Assembly (NCBI RefSeq): GCF_029714205.1 | Contig: NZ_CP121648.1 | Coordinates: forward strand, 1,860,001-1,924,000 | Direction: 5' to 3' | Length of the DNA stretch: 64,000 nt | DNA from: Methylobacterium sp. CB376 | GTDB taxonomy: Bacteria > Pseudomonadota > Alphaproteobacteria > Rhizobiales > Beijerinckiaceae | Shown: positions 9,302 to 19,577 of the stretch, one piece after another | Numbering within the stretch: the first letter of the stretch is position 1 | How the letters are laid out: every line of letters starts with the position of its first letter | Program-made: the position numbers and the translations under genes | The notes under the pieces: generated by a model | What the model saw: only the letters and a program-made list of their open reading frames with translations | Told to the model about the DNA's origin: nothing | Databases searched by the model: none

Positions 9302-10189
9302 TCAGCGGCCGAGGCCGGCGCCCTCGGCCGCCCCGCCCGCGCCCGCGCCGACGAAGGGGTGGACCAATTGGCCGCCGAACCCGGACGGGAAGGACGGGTC
9401 GCCGTTGCCGTAGGCCTCGGGCAGCACCCCCTTGGGCATGTAGAAGGTCCCGAAGATCAGGTCGATGAACGGGAAGCTCGCCGCGAAGTTCATGTTCCCG
9501 CCCTGGTCGGGGCCGGTATGGTGCCAGCGGTGGAAGACCGGGCTGACCAGCAGGTAGCGCAGCGGGCCGAAGGTCCAGTCGAGGTTGGCGTGGGCGAGGG
9601 CGGCGAGCGCGACGCTGAAGGGCACCAGCGCGATCACCACGTCCGGCGAGATCCCGAGCAGGAGCGGCACCGCGTCCGACAGCGCGCCGTGGAAGACCGC
9701 GTCGACCGGATGGAACCGGGCCGCCGACACCCACTCCACCTGCTCCGAGGAATGGTGGACCGCGTGGAACCGCCACAACCGCATCGTGTGGAACAGGCGA
9801 TGGGTCGCGTACATCACGAGGTCGGACAGGATCAGGTAGAGCGGCACCTGCGCCCAGAACGGCAGGCCCGCGAGGGGGCCCTTGCCCTCCCCGAACTGCG
9901 CCGGCAGCCCGGCCGAGGCGCAGGCGGCGTTCATGACCACGATGCCGATGACCAGGAGCCAGACCCGGGCGTAGCCCGAGACGACCGGGATCGCGAACCA
10001 GTAGCAGACATCCGTGAGGACGTCGGGCTTGCGCCACCACGGCTGGCCCGGATTGCAGGGCCGGGCCACGAGGCTGACGGCCGTGAACACGGCGCCCAGG
10101 ATCGTGAGCAGCAGCCACACCCCCGCGGTGCTCTCGGCGAGACCGTGGACGGCGGCCCAGAGGGCGGGCGGGAGCGGGAGGTCGGGCAT
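9302..10189 (-). CDS. Sterol desaturase / fatty-acid hydroxylase family membrane protein
   Basis: This 295-residue membrane di-iron oxygenase belongs to the sterol desaturase superfamily. The histidine-box motifs that bind the two irons are visible: HRLFH, HAVHHS (with FHP further on) and FHRWHHTG. Four to five hydrophobic helices precede and separate them. Members hydroxylate or desaturate lipids such as hopanoids, carotenoids or fatty acids; the substrate here is not evident. Its ATG at 10189 lies 2 bp after the stop of the creatininase-like gene, so the two form one reverse-strand operon. Confidence 0.85.
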   Translation of the reverse strand: MPDLPLPPALWAAVHGLAESTAGVWLLLTILGAVFTAVSLVARPCNPGQPWWRKPDVLTDVCYWFAIPVVSGYARVWLLVIGIVVMNAACASAGLPAQFGEGKGPLAGLPFWAQVPLYLILSDLVMYATHRLFHTMRLWRFHAVHHSSEQVEWVSAARFHPVDAVFHGALSDAVPLLLGISPDVVIALVPFSVALAALAHANLDWTFGPLRYLLVSPVFHRWHHTGPDQGGNMNFAASFPFIDLIFGTFYMPKGVLPEAYGNGDPSFPSGFGGQLVHPFVGAGAGGAAEGAGLGR

Positions 10190-10191
10190 GG

Positions 10192-11055
10192 TCACAATCC
10201 CTGGCCGGAAGCCATCAGCGGCCGGATCTGCGCGAGCGCGGCCTCGACCTGGATCGCCAGGAGCCGGCGCCCCCGCTCGGCGGTGGCGCGGCGCGGGTCG
10301 CCGCTGCTCCCGTCGCCGGCGAGGCCGAGCCGCACCAGGAGCGAGGGGGCGGCGCGGGTGAGATCGACCCGCTCCGGGGCCGTCACCAGCATCAGGGCGT
10401 GGTCGGCGAGCCCGGCGTGGAAGCCGATCGTGGCCGGCGTCTCGCCCTGGGACTCGAGCCAAACCTGCTGCGCGCGGTTCCCCTCGACGTAGTAGGCGTC
10501 GACACTCACCACGCGCACGCCCTGCGGCGCCCAGGCGCGGTCGAGGCGCGCCGCCACCTCCTGCTGCACCTTCAGGCTGCCGCCGTGGTCGCACAGGAAC
10601 AGGATGAGGCGGAAGCCGTGCGCCTTGAGGCTGCGGGCGATACCCTCCAGCGTCCCGGCGAAGGCCTCCTCGGAGACGCCGAGCGTGCCGGGGAACAGGA
10701 GGTTGTCGGAGGGCGGATCGAAGCGGCCCTGGGGCACGTAGGAGATCACCGGGGCGACCAGGGTATGGCCGAGCGCCTCCGCGATCCGGCGCGCCGTGAA
10801 GGCCACGATACTGTCGTGCTTGTCGATCGGCAAGAACGGGCCGTTCTGCTCCAGCCCGCCGCTCGGCACCAGCACGGTCGTGAAGCCCTGCTCGCGCGCC
10901 TGCTGCACCTCGACCCAGGTCATGTCGGCGATCGCGATGCGCGCGACGAGCGGGGCCGGGAGCGACGCCCGCATGGTCAGGATGCCGACCGCCAGCACCG
11001 TGCCGACGGCGAGCAGGAGGCGCCTGGAGCGCCGGCACGGACTCAGGATCGGCAT
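10192..11055 (-). CDS. Creatininase-family hydrolase with N-terminal signal/anchor
   Basis: This 287-residue protein belongs to the creatininase/FAPy-deformylase/MftE superfamily of metal-dependent amidohydrolases. The signature LVPSGGLEQNGPFLPIDKHD carries Glu and His metal ligands, and CDHGGS and the acidic SVDAYYV segment follow. Unlike cytosolic members it begins with a basic stretch and a hydrophobic helix (residues ~10-30), so it is probably exported or membrane-tethered. The start is placed at ATG 11055, because residues upstream of it look non-coding. It is the first gene of a two-gene operon with the sterol desaturase. The substrate is unknown; creatinine itself is unlikely. Confidence 0.78.
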   Translation of the reverse strand: MPILSPCRRSRRLLLAVGTVLAVGILTMRASLPAPLVARIAIADMTWVEVQQAREQGFTTVLVPSGGLEQNGPFLPIDKHDSIVAFTARRIAEALGHTLVAPVISYVPQGRFDPPSDNLLFPGTLGVSEEAFAGTLEGIARSLKAHGFRLILFLCDHGGSLKVQQEVAARLDRAWAPQGVRVVSVDAYYVEGNRAQQVWLESQGETPATIGFHAGLADHALMLVTAPERVDLTRAAPSLLVRLGLAGDGSSGDPRRATAERGRRLLAIQVEAALAQIRPLMASGQGL

Positions 11056-11410
11056 GGGGCGCGTGGAACGACCAGTGAAGCGGCACGATTCACCAGTCAC
11101 CTAGCGCGTGACGATTAACCGAATCTTATATGCATGCGGGATGTGCCGCGCGTGCCGCCTTGCTCCGGTAAGAACAACGGGTCGCGCGCCGGCAGGCGCC
11201 TGGGCGTGGGTCGAAGACCCGCATCGGCGCCCACCGGGCAGGATCCTCCGCCTCGCGGGCGAGGCGGCGCCGGTCCCTGCCGCGGCCTCCTCTTGCTCCG
11301 CGTGCGCGGGCGTGCTTTTGCACGTCTGGCAATGGCCCGGCCGCACCCGTCATCGGGCTGAAACAGAACCGCCCCATCTGTGCCCACGGCACAGCAGGAG
11401 ACGAGGCGCC
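11056..11410. other. Divergent control region without a gene
   Basis: This is a 355-bp gap between the divergent creatininase-like gene and ugpB. An open frame runs into ugpB from 11108, but its residues look like translated non-coding DNA. The segment 11100-11150 is less GC-rich (GATTAACCGAATCTTATATGC) and could hold a promoter. A weak ribosome site (CAGGAGACGAGG) precedes ugpB. I see no Pho-box that I could defend. Confidence 0.6.
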
Positions 11411-12733
11411 ATGGCCCTGAACACGATCCTTCGCGCCGGACTCGCGGTCCTCGGGATCGCGGCGGCCGGTCCCGCCCTCGCGGTCACCGAACTGCAATGG
11501 TGGCACGCCATGGTGGGGGCCAACAACGACGCGGTCATTCGGCTGGCCGAGGAGTTCAACGCCTCGCAGAGCGAGTACAAGGTGGTCCCGGCCTACAAGG
11601 GTACCTATCCGGAGACGCTGAACGCCGGCATCGCGGCCTTCCGGGCCGGCACCGCGCCGCACATCATCCAGGTCTTCGAGGTCGGCACCGCCACCATGAT
11701 GGCGGCCAAGGGTGCGGTGAAGCCCGTCTACCAGCTGATGAAGGAGGCGGGCGAGCCCTTCGACCCGAATGCCTACCTGCCGGCCATCACGGGTTACTAC
11801 TCCACCGCCGCCGGGGAGATGCTGTCCTTCCCGTTCAATTCCTCGTCGATGGTGATGTGGGTCAACCGGGACGCGCTGAAGAAGGCCGGCCTCGACCCGA
11901 ACGCGCCGCCCAAGACCTGGCCCGAGGTCTTCGCCGCCGCCAAGGCCCTCAAGGCTGCCGGCTACACCACCTGCGGCGTCTCCAACACCTGGGTGACCTG
12001 GGCCCACCTGGAGCAGTTCTCGGCCTGGCACAACGTGCCGCTCGCCACCAAGGCCAACGGGCTCGACGGCTTCGACACCGCCCTGCAGATCAACGGGCCG
12101 CTGCAGGTCAAGCACCTCGCGACGCTCGCGGAGATGCAGAAGGACAAGCTCTACGACTATTCCGGCCGCTACGACAACGGCTTCGGGCGCTTCACCTCGG
12201 GCGAGTGCCCGCTGATGCTCGGCTCCTCCGGCTCCTACGGCAACGTGCGCGGCAACGCCAAGTTCGAGTGGGCGGCGGCCCCGATGCCCTATTATCCCGA
12301 CGCGCCCGGCGCGCCGCAGAACAGCATCATCGGCGGCGCCTCGCTCTGGGTGATGGGCGGCAAGTCGGCCGAGGAGTACAAGGGCGTCGCCAAGTTCTTC
12401 GCCTTCCTGTCGGACACCGAGCGGCAGGCGCGCATCCACCAGACCACCGGCTACCTGCCGATCACCAAGGCGGCCTACGAGAAGTCGAAGGCGGATGGCT
12501 GGTACGACAAGAACCCGGCCCTCGAAGTCCCGCTCAAGGAACTGACCAACAAGCCGCCGACCGGGAATTCCCGCGGCCTGCGCCTCGGCAACATGCCGCA
12601 GATGCGCGACGTCTGGGCCGAGGAGATCGAGGCGGCGCTCGCCGGCAAGAAGAGCGCCAAGGAGGCCCTCGACGAGGCCGCCGCCCGCGGCAACGCCATG
12701 CTGCGCCAGTTCGAGAAGCAAGCGAACCGCTGA
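11411..12733 (+). CDS. ugpB: Glycerol-3-phosphate ABC importer, periplasmic binding protein UgpB
   Basis: This 440-residue solute-binding protein of the extracellular family 1 has a Sec signal peptide (residues 1-24, cleavage after ALA). The mature part begins [16 protein letters not shown]. UgpB marks include [48 protein letters not shown] and GASLWVM. It captures sn-glycerol-3-phosphate or glycerophosphodiesters in the periplasm for UgpA/E/C. ugpA follows 2 bp after its stop. The gene is complete, so the transporter should work although its operon is split. Confidence 0.93.
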   Translation: MALNTILRAGLAVLGIAAAGPALAVTELQWWHAMVGANNDAVIRLAEEFNASQSEYKVVPAYKGTYPETLNAGIAAFRAGTAPHIIQVFEVGTATMMAAKGAVKPVYQLMKEAGEPFDPNAYLPAITGYYSTAAGEMLSFPFNSSSMVMWVNRDALKKAGLDPNAPPKTWPEVFAAAKALKAAGYTTCGVSNTWVTWAHLEQFSAWHNVPLATKANGLDGFDTALQINGPLQVKHLATLAEMQKDKLYDYSGRYDNGFGRFTSGECPLMLGSSGSYGNVRGNAKFEWAAAPMPYYPDAPGAPQNSIIGGASLWVMGGKSAEEYKGVAKFFAFLSDTERQARIHQTTGYLPITKAAYEKSKADGWYDKNPALEVPLKELTNKPPTGNSRGLRLGNMPQMRDVWAEEIEAALAGKKSAKEALDEAAARGNAMLRQFEKQANR

Positions 12734-12735
12734 CC

Positions 12736-13620
12736 GTGGGACCCGATCGCGTCACCTTCGGGGGCTGGCGGCTGCCGCTCCTCCTGCTCCTGCCGCAGCT
12801 CCTGACGGTGGCATTGTTCTTCTACTGGCCGGCCGTCCAGGCGGTCGGCCAGTCCTTCCTGGCGCAGGACGCCTTCGGGCTCGCGAGCGAGTTCGTGGGC
12901 TTCGACAATTACCGGGCCCTGTTCGCCGACCCGGCCTATTACGGCGCGCTCGGCGTCACGGCCGTGTTCTCGGCCGCGGTGGCGGGGCTGTCGCTCGGCC
13001 TCGCGCTGCTCCTTGCCGTGATGGCCGACCGGGAACTCGCCGGGGCGGGCCTCTACCGCACCCTCCTGATCTGGCCCTACGCGGTGGCGCCCGCGGTGGC
13101 CGGGGTGCTGTTCGGCTTCCTGTTCCAGCCCTCCCTCGGCATCGTCGCGCGGGGGCTGCGCGACCTCGGCGTTGCCTGGAACCCGCTCCTCGACGGCACC
13201 CACGCCCTGATCCTCGTGGTCATGGCCGCCGCCTGGAAGCAGATCTCGTACAATTTCCTGTTCTTCCTCGCCGGGCTGCAGGCGATCCCGCGCAGCGTGA
13301 TCGAGGCGGCGGCGATCGACGGGGCGGGGCCGGCGCGGCGGTTCTGGACCATCGTGTTCCCGCTGCTCTCGCCCACCACCTTCTTCCTCCTCGTCGTCAA
13401 CGTGGTCTACGCGTTCTGCGAGACGTTCGGGACGATCGACGTCCTCACCCATGGCGGGCCGGGCCGGGCCACCCAGACCCTCGTCTACAAAGTCTACCAG
13501 GACGGGCGCACCGGCTCGGATCTCGGCGCCTCCGCGGCCCAGTCCGTGGTGCTGATGATCATCGTGATCGCCCTCACGGCGGTCCAGTTCCGCACCGTCG
13601 AGCGCAAGGTCGCGTATTAG
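12736..13620 (+). CDS. ugpA: Glycerol-3-phosphate ABC importer, inner-membrane permease UgpA
   Basis: This 294-residue MalF-type permease has six membrane helices and the EAA loop [27 protein letters not shown]. UgpA-type features are the start region [16 protein letters not shown] and the C-terminal [27 protein letters not shown]. It starts with GTG 12736, 2 bp after ugpB, so translation is coupled. In the common order ugpBAEC it would be followed by ugpE and ugpC; here a PRC-barrel gene follows and ugpE-ugpC lie upstream at 3.8-5.7 kb. Confidence 0.92.
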   Translation: MGPDRVTFGGWRLPLLLLLPQLLTVALFFYWPAVQAVGQSFLAQDAFGLASEFVGFDNYRALFADPAYYGALGVTAVFSAAVAGLSLGLALLLAVMADRELAGAGLYRTLLIWPYAVAPAVAGVLFGFLFQPSLGIVARGLRDLGVAWNPLLDGTHALILVVMAAAWKQISYNFLFFLAGLQAIPRSVIEAAAIDGAGPARRFWTIVFPLLSPTTFFLLVVNVVYAFCETFGTIDVLTHGGPGRATQTLVYKVYQDGRTGSDLGASAAQSVVLMIIVIALTAVQFRTVERKVAY

Positions 13621-13683
13621 GGCGCGCCCGGGCCGTGAACCTCCGCGCCGCCGCTGCCGTTGGTGCGGGGAATCGGAGGTCCC

Positions 13684-14346
13684 ATGACCCGACGCCCCCT
13701 GACCGCGCGCATCGCCCCGCTGACGCTCGCCACCGCGCTCCTCGCCGGCCCGGCGGCCCTCGCCCAGTCCGTCCATGCCCAGTCCGTCCCTGCCCAGCAG
13801 GGCGCCTCGCCGTTCCTCACGGCCCCGCCCCCGGGCGCGATGCGGGCGAGCAAGATCCGCGGCGTCGGCGTCGTCGGGCAGGACCACGTCCGGGTCGGCA
13901 AGATCGAGGACCTCCTCGTCACCGAGGACGGCCGGGTGCGGGCGGTCGTGATCGGGGTGGGAGGCTTCCTGGGCCTCGGCGAGAAGAAGGTCGCGGTGCC
14001 CTTCGACACGCTCGCCTGGAACACCGGCGTGTCGCCCCGGGAGAGCCCGCCCTCCTTCACCACGCCCGAGCGCGCGCCGAGCGAGGCCGAGGCCCGGACC
14101 GCCGGCCCCGAGACGATGCCGGGGGCGACGAGCCGCAACGAGGTGCTCTCGGCCGTGCAGGACAAGCACAGCGGCGCGGTCACCGAGGCGACCGGCTCAG
14201 TCGAGGCGGCGCGGCAGCCGCGCGGACCCGCCACCGTCCTGGTGGTCGGCAAGAGCGGCGGGCCGATCGAGGCCGAGTTGCGCATGACCAAGGCGGAGCT
14301 CGAGGCCGCCCCGGCCTTCGACGACGAGGCCCGCCCGGCCCGGTGA
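13684..14346 (+). CDS. Exported PRC-barrel domain protein
   Basis: This 220-residue protein has a signal peptide (residues ~1-27, ending ALAQS), a short direct repeat [10 protein letters not shown], and a PRC-barrel fold at about residues 55-115 ([13 protein letters not shown] ... [27 protein letters not shown]). PRC barrels bind RNA, proteins or reaction centres; many exported alphaproteobacterial members have unknown stress or envelope roles. The C-terminal third is polar and probably disordered. ATG 13684 has GGAGGT just upstream. It could be read through from ugpA (63 bp gap) but is probably functionally unrelated. Confidence 0.8.
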   Translation: MTRRPLTARIAPLTLATALLAGPAALAQSVHAQSVPAQQGASPFLTAPPPGAMRASKIRGVGVVGQDHVRVGKIEDLLVTEDGRVRAVVIGVGGFLGLGEKKVAVPFDTLAWNTGVSPRESPPSFTTPERAPSEAEARTAGPETMPGATSRNEVLSAVQDKHSGAVTEATGSVEAARQPRGPATVLVVGKSGGPIEAELRMTKAELEAAPAFDDEARPAR

Positions 14347-14443
14347 GGCGGCCGGCCGCTGCGAAACGCGGTTTCGCGTCCTGGCGGTCGGGGCGCGACC
14401 GCGCTACACCTCGGGGCAACCGACCAGCAGGAGGAGCCCGCGC

Positions 14444-15691
14444 ATGACCGCCGCGCCCGTCGCCGCCATCACCCAGACCGACCTGAGCGCGGCCAAGCCG
14501 CACGAGGGAAGCAAGGGCGCCTTCCGCTGGGACGATCCCTTCCTGCTGGAGGACCAGCTCACGGACGAGGAGCGGCTGATCCGGGACACGGCGCGCGGCT
14601 TCGCGCAGGAGCGGCTCCTCCCCGGCATCGTCGAGGCCTACGCGGAGGAGCGGACCGACCGCTCCCTGTTCAACGCCATGGGCGAGCTCGGCCTCCTCGG
14701 CGTGACGCTGCCGGAGGAGTACGGCTGCGCCGGCGCGAGCTACGTCGCCTACGGCCTCGTCGCCCGCGAGGTGGAGCGGATCGATTCCGGGTACCGCTCG
14801 ATGATGAGCGTGCAATCCTCCCTCGTCATGTACCCGATCTACGCCTACGGCGACGAGGCGCAGCGCCGGACCTACCTGCCGAAGCTCGCGACGGGCGAGT
14901 TCGTCGGCTGCTTCGGCCTCACGGAGCCCGATGCCGGCTCCGATCCCGCCGGCATGAGGACGCGGGCGGAGAAGATCGACGGCGGCTACCGCCTCTCGGG
15001 GGCCAAGACCTGGATCTCGAACGCGCCGATCGCCGACGTCTTCGTGGTCTGGGCGAAGTCGCCCGCCCACGACAACCAGATCCGGGGCTTCGTCCTGGAG
15101 AAGGGGATGAAGGGGCTCTCCGCCCCCAAGATCAAGGGCAAGCTCTCCCTGCGGGCCTCGGTCACGGGCGAGATCGTCATGGACGGGGTCGAGGTGCCCG
15201 AGAGCGCGCTCCTGCCCCATGTCAGCGGCCTCAAGGGGCCGTTCGGCTGCCTCAACCGGGCGCGCTACGGCATCTCCTGGGGCGCCCTGGGGGCGGCGGA
15301 GGATTGCTGGCACCGCGCCCGCCAGTACACGCTCGACCGCACCCAGTTCGGCCGCCCGCTCGCCCAGACGCAGCTGGTGCAGAGGAAGCTCGCCGACATG
15401 CAGACCGAGATCGCGCTCGGCCTCCAGGCCTCCCTGCGCGTCGGCCGGCTGTTCGACGAGGGCCGGGTCGCGCCCGAGATGATCTCCATCGTCAAGCGCA
15501 ACAATTGCGGCAAGGCGCTGGAGATCGCCCGCACCGCCCGCGACATGCACGGCGGCAACGGCATCATGGGCGAGTACCACGTCATGCGCCACGCCCAGAA
15601 CCTGGAGACGGTGAACACCTACGAGGGCACCCACGACGTGCACGCCCTGATCCTCGGCCGGGCGCAGACCGGGCTGCAGGCGTTCTTCTGA
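14444..15691 (+). CDS. gcdH: Glutaryl-CoA dehydrogenase
   Basis: This 415-residue FAD acyl-CoA dehydrogenase oxidises and decarboxylates glutaryl-CoA to crotonyl-CoA in lysine/tryptophan breakdown. GCDH-specific segments are clear: [73 protein letters not shown] and [12 protein letters not shown]. The catalytic base is Glu394 in the [15 protein letters not shown] segment. ATG 14444 has a good AGGAGGAG site. A family III CoA transferase that could activate glutarate lies at 6.3 kb. Family length and motifs are complete. Confidence 0.93.
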   Translation: MTAAPVAAITQTDLSAAKPHEGSKGAFRWDDPFLLEDQLTDEERLIRDTARGFAQERLLPGIVEAYAEERTDRSLFNAMGELGLLGVTLPEEYGCAGASYVAYGLVAREVERIDSGYRSMMSVQSSLVMYPIYAYGDEAQRRTYLPKLATGEFVGCFGLTEPDAGSDPAGMRTRAEKIDGGYRLSGAKTWISNAPIADVFVVWAKSPAHDNQIRGFVLEKGMKGLSAPKIKGKLSLRASVTGEIVMDGVEVPESALLPHVSGLKGPFGCLNRARYGISWGALGAAEDCWHRARQYTLDRTQFGRPLAQTQLVQRKLADMQTEIALGLQASLRVGRLFDEGRVAPEMISIVKRNNCGKALEIARTARDMHGGNGIMGEYHVMRHAQNLETVNTYEGTHDVHALILGRAQTGLQAFF

Positions 15692-15851
15692 CGCCGGGCC
15701 GCGGCCCGCCCGGGATGCGGCCGCCTCGACCCCATCGGCGAGGTCGGCGCGACCTGTGATCCTCGACGGGGCGGGCGATGCGCCGTGCCGCGGTCTCGCC
15801 TGCGGGGGCCGCGACGGGCGCATCTCGGCGGTGATCCGGCTCGCTCCCGAG

Positions 15852-15918
15852 GGCTTCGCTCAGGCGCCGCGCAGGCTTGTGATCCGGGATCCGCCTCGGT
15901 CAAGCGGATCCCGGATCA
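15852..15918 (-). repeat. Bipartite repeat family 1, copy A (truncated unit plus hairpin)
   Basis: A perfect 15-bp stem TGATCCGGGATCCGC (15880-15894) pairs with 15904-15918 across a 9-base loop. The last three bases (TCA) are the stop codon of the GlxA-like gene. Next to it lies only the end of the 69-bp unit (GGCTTCGCTCAGGCGCCGCGC). The hairpin could terminate transcription from both sides. Confidence 0.85.
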
Positions 15919-16935
15919 GGCCGTCTCCGCCGGGTGGCCCGCCCGGCGCAGGGCCTGCGGGGACTGGCCGTAGAGGCGCAGGAAGGCGCGGCGCATCCGC
16001 TCGCGATCGGCGAAGCCCACCTCCGCGGCGATCACGTCCAGGGAGTGGCGCCCCTCCACCAGCATCGCCCGCGCCGCCTCCACCCGCAGCCGCTCGACCA
16101 CCTTGGCGGGCGGCTGGCCCAGCGCCTGCCGGAAGGCGCGGCTGAACTGGCGCGGCGACAGCCGCGCCGCCTCGGCCAGGCGGGCCACCGTCAGGTCCTC
16201 CCGCAGGTGGCGCCGGGCGTAGTCGAGCACCCGCTCGATCCGGTCGGTCTTCGGGGCGAGGTCGAGCAGGCGCGACAGCTGCGGCTGGCCCCCGGAGCGG
16301 CGCCGCTCCAGCAGCATGCGGCGCGCCACCTCGCGGGCCGTCTCCGGACCGAGGTCGTCCTCGACGAGGCGCAGGGCGAGGTCGATGCTCGCCGCCATCC
16401 CGGCCGAGGTCCAGACCGTCCCGTCGCCGACGTAGAGCCGGTCCCGCTCCAGGCGCACCGCCGGGTAGCGGGCCTGCAGCTCCGCGGCGTTGCGCCAATG
16501 CGCCGTCGCGCGCAATCCGTCGAGCAGCCCGGCCTCCGCCAGGACGAAGGCGCCCGTGCAGGTCGCCGCCACCCGCCGGGCGCGGGCCGCGGCCCGCCGG
16601 ACCAGGGCGGCGAGGCCCGCCGGCACGGTCCGGGGCCCCGCGAAGGCCCCGACCATCAGCGTGTCGAAGGGCGCCTCCGGGAAGGGCTCGGTCTCCAGGC
16701 GGAACCCCGCCGCGGTCGGCACCGGCCCGCCCTCCTGCGAGACCAGGCGGATCGCGTAGGCGGGCCTCGCGCCGAGCGCGTTGGCGCTCTGGAACGCGGC
16801 GAGCGCGGCGAGCGACATCAGCTGCGCCCCGGGCAGCACCAGGAGGCCGATCGTCCGCGCCGCGCGGGCCGGCGCGAGCGCCTCCGGCGCCGCATCCGCG
16901 ATGCCCCGGGACGATGCTGCGAGGTCGTGGTCCAT
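15916..16935 (-). CDS. GlxA-type transcriptional regulator (DJ-1/PfpI domain plus AraC HTH)
   Basis: This 339-residue cytosolic regulator has two parts. Residues ~28-195 form a DJ-1/PfpI glutamine-amidotransferase-like domain (IGLLVLPGAQLMSLAAL, VAATCTGAFVLAEAGLLDG, TSAGMAASIDLALRLVE). Residues ~235-330 carry two AraC helix-turn-helix motifs (LTVARLAEAARLSPRQFSRAF and LDVIAAEVGFADRERMRRAFLRLYG). Members sense amino-acid or quaternary-amine related ligands; the target is unknown here. It is alone on its transcript. Its stop codon is the first triplet of the family-1 hairpin. The 150 bp upstream of it separates it from hutU. Confidence 0.85.
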   Translation of the reverse strand: MDHDLAASSRGIADAAPEALAPARAARTIGLLVLPGAQLMSLAALAAFQSANALGARPAYAIRLVSQEGGPVPTAAGFRLETEPFPEAPFDTLMVGAFAGPRTVPAGLAALVRRAAARARRVAATCTGAFVLAEAGLLDGLRATAHWRNAAELQARYPAVRLERDRLYVGDGTVWTSAGMAASIDLALRLVEDDLGPETAREVARRMLLERRRSGGQPQLSRLLDLAPKTDRIERVLDYARRHLREDLTVARLAEAARLSPRQFSRAFRQALGQPPAKVVERLRVEAARAMLVEGRHSLDVIAAEVGFADRERMRRAFLRLYGQSPQALRRAGHPAETA

Positions 16936-17085
16936 GGCGCGCGCGGGTCGGGACGGGCTCGACCGCGGCGGCCCTGGCCCCGCGTCGTGAGCGGATGCGG
17001 GGGCCCGGCGCCGCGGATTACAGGCATATACCAGTAACCTGCCCGCCCGGTCCAGCAGGGCCCGCCGCGCGGCCCCGCCGGGCGG

Positions 17086-18765
17086 TCAGCCGAGGCTCGG
17101 CAGGGTCAGACCGTGCTCCCGCGCGCAGGCGACCGCGTCCGGGTAGCCGGCATCGGCGTGGCGCATCACGCCGCTCGCCGGATCGTTCCAGAGCACCCGC
17201 GCGAGGCGCCGGTCGGCGGCCTCGCTGCCGTCGCAGACGATCACCATCCCGGCATGCTGCGAGAAGCCCATTCCGACGCCGCCGCCGTGGTGTAGGGACA
17301 CCCAGGTCGCCCCCGAGGCGGTGTTGAGGAGCGCGTTCAGGAGCGGCCAGTCGGAGACCGCGTCCGAGCCGTCGCGCATCGCCTCGGTCTCGCGGTTCGG
17401 CGAGGCGACCGAACCGGAATCGAGGTGGTCGCGCCCGATCACGATCGGGGCCTTCAGCTCGCCGCTGCGCACCATCGCGTTGAAGGCGAGGCCGAGGCGG
17501 TGGCGGTCGCCGAGGCCGACCCAGCAGATCCGGGCCGGGAGGCCCTGGAAGCGGATCCGCTCCCGCGCCATGTCGAGCCAGCGGTGCAGGGCTGCGTTGT
17601 CGGGCAGCAATTCCTTCACCTTGGCGTCGGTCCGGTAGATGTCCTCGGGATCGCCCGAGAGGGCGCACCAGCGGAACGGCCCGATGCCGCGGCAGAACAG
17701 CGGGCGGATATAGGCCGGCACGAAGCCCGGGAAGGCGAAGGCGTCGCGGACGCCCTCCTCCAGCGCCATCTGCCGGATGTTGTTGCCGTAATCGACCACG
17801 GGCACGCCGGCCCGGTGGAAGTCCAGCATCACCCGAACCTGCTCGGCCATGGAGCGCTTGGCCGCCGCCGCGACCCCGTCCGGGTCGCTCTCGCGGCGGG
17901 TTTCCCACTCGGCGAGGCTCCAGCCCCGGGGCAGGTAGCCGTTGACGGGATCGTGGGCGGAGGTCTGGTCGGTGACGCAATCCGGCCGCACGCCCCGGCG
18001 CCAGATCTCGGCGTAGATTTCGGCGGCGTTGCCCAGGAGCGCGACCGAGCGGGGCGTGCGCGCCCGGCAGGATTCCTCGATCAGGGCGAGCGCCTCGTCG
18101 AGGTCCCGGGCCTGCACGTCGACGTAGCCCGTGCGAAGGCGGAACTCGATGCTGGAGGCCCGGCACTCGACGGCGAGGCAGGAGGCGCCCGCCATCGTGG
18201 CGGCGAGGGGCTGCGCCCCGCCCATGCCGCCCAGGCCCGCCGTCAGGATCCAGCGCCCGGCGAGGTCGCCGCCATGGTGCTGGCGGCCCATCTCCACGAA
18301 GGTCTCGTAGGTGCCCTGCACGATCCCCTGGCTGCCGATGTAGATCCAGGAGCCGGCCGTCATCTGGCCGTACATCATCAGGCCCCGGCGATCGAGCTCG
18401 TGGAAATGCGCCCAGGTCGCCCAGTGCGGCACGAGGTTGGAGTTGGCGATCAGCACGCGGGGCGCGTCCGCGTGGGTGCGGAAGATCCCGACCGGCTTGC
18501 CGGACTGGACCAGCAGCGTCTGATCCTCCTCCAGGTCCGTGAGGGCGGCGACGATCCGGTCGAAGCTCGCCCAGTCCCGGGCCGCCCGCCCAATGCCGCC
18601 ATAGACCACGAGCTCGCCCGGCCGCTCGGCGACCTCCGGGTCGAGGTTGTTCATCAGCATGCGCAGGGGCGCCTCGGTGAGCCAGCTCCGCGCCGTGAGG
18701 GCGGGGCCGCGCGGGGCGCGGACGAGGCGGGCATTGTCGAGGCGGGGATCGTCGAGGCGGCTCAT
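17086..18765 (-). CDS. hutU: Urocanate hydratase
   Basis: This 559-residue enzyme uses tightly bound NAD+ to hydrate urocanate to imidazolone propionate, the second step of histidine breakdown. Family segments include [58 protein letters not shown], the nucleotide-binding [12 protein letters not shown] and [18 protein letters not shown]. The length is standard. ATG 18765 overlaps the hutG stop by the ATGA arrangement, so it is the last gene of the hutIHGU operon. Confidence 0.96.
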   Translation of the reverse strand: MSRLDDPRLDNARLVRAPRGPALTARSWLTEAPLRMLMNNLDPEVAERPGELVVYGGIGRAARDWASFDRIVAALTDLEEDQTLLVQSGKPVGIFRTHADAPRVLIANSNLVPHWATWAHFHELDRRGLMMYGQMTAGSWIYIGSQGIVQGTYETFVEMGRQHHGGDLAGRWILTAGLGGMGGAQPLAATMAGASCLAVECRASSIEFRLRTGYVDVQARDLDEALALIEESCRARTPRSVALLGNAAEIYAEIWRRGVRPDCVTDQTSAHDPVNGYLPRGWSLAEWETRRESDPDGVAAAAKRSMAEQVRVMLDFHRAGVPVVDYGNNIRQMALEEGVRDAFAFPGFVPAYIRPLFCRGIGPFRWCALSGDPEDIYRTDAKVKELLPDNAALHRWLDMARERIRFQGLPARICWVGLGDRHRLGLAFNAMVRSGELKAPIVIGRDHLDSGSVASPNRETEAMRDGSDAVSDWPLLNALLNTASGATWVSLHHGGGVGMGFSQHAGMVIVCDGSEAADRRLARVLWNDPASGVMRHADAGYPDAVACAREHGLTLPSLG

Positions 18766-19577
18766 GGCGGGCAGGCTCCGAAGGCGAGGCACGCGGACAG
18801 GACGTCCTGCAGGGCCGCGCGGACCGGCGCGGCGTGGTCGGGATCGTAGGGCACCGGCCAGGTCGCGGGATCGACCGGCCCGACCGGCTCGGCCAGGTAG
18901 GCGCGGCAGGCGAGTTCCATCTGCACCGCGTGGACGCCGTCCTGCGGGCGGCCGTAGGCGCGGGTGATGAAGCCGCCGCGGAAGCGCCCGTTGCTGACCT
19001 GGCTGAGGCCGCTGCCCCGGCAGATCGCCTCGATCCGCTCCTGGAGGGCGGGGTCGCAGGCCTGGCCGCCATGCGTGCCGATGTTGAAATGGGGCAGCAG
19101 GCCGGGGAACAGGCGCGGGATCTCCGAGCGGATCGAGTGGGCGTCGTAGAGCACCACCCGGGGATGGAGCCGCCGCAGCCGCGCGAGTTCGTCCTGCAGG
19201 GCCGCGTGGTAGGGGTCGAACCAGCGGGCGCGCCGGTCGGCCGGGTCGGGCGCCTGCCCGTCCCGGTAGAGCGGCTCGCCGTCGAACGTGGTGGTGGGGC
19301 AGAGCTCCGTCGTCGCCTGCCCGGGATAGAGCGAGGCGCCGGACGGGTCCCGGTTCACGTCGATCACCGTGCGCGAGAGGGAGGTGCGGATGATCGTGGC
19401 GTCGAGATCCGCCGCGAAGGCGTAGAGCCGCTCGATGAACCAGTCCGTGTCCTTGCGGGCGAGCCAGGGCGAGACGAGACCGGCCTCGATCTCGGGCGGG
19501 ATCTCGGTGCCGGTATGGGGCAGGCTGAGGAGAAGGGGCGACGCCCCCCGCCGGACCGCGAGCCAGGCCGGCGTCAT
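18762..19577 (-). CDS. hutG: N-formylglutamate deformylase
   Basis: This 271-residue zinc amidohydrolase releases formate and glutamate from N-formylglutamate, the last step of the HutF branch. It has [16 protein letters not shown], the [16 protein letters not shown] segment, [27 protein letters not shown] and [12 protein letters not shown], with the expected His/Glu metal ligands. It overlaps hutH by 4 bp (ATGA) and hutU by 4 bp. The presence of hutF in the locus confirms the formylglutamate route rather than the formiminoglutamase route. Confidence 0.93.
   Translation of the reverse strand: MTPAWLAVRRGASPLLLSLPHTGTEIPPEIEAGLVSPWLARKDTDWFIERLYAFAADLDATIIRTSLSRTVIDVNRDPSGASLYPGQATTELCPTTTFDGEPLYRDGQAPDPADRRARWFDPYHAALQDELARLRRLHPRVVLYDAHSIRSEIPRLFPGLLPHFNIGTHGGQACDPALQERIEAICRGSGLSQVSNGRFRGGFITRAYGRPQDGVHAVQMELACRAYLAEPVGPVDPATWPVPYDPDHAAPVRAALQDVLSACLAFGACPP

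Noticed and set aside
11108..11410. N-terminal extension of UgpB from the in-frame upstream codons
   Set aside because: The signal peptide begins at ATG 11411, and upstream residues (Cys/Arg/Trp-rich) look like translated non-coding DNA.
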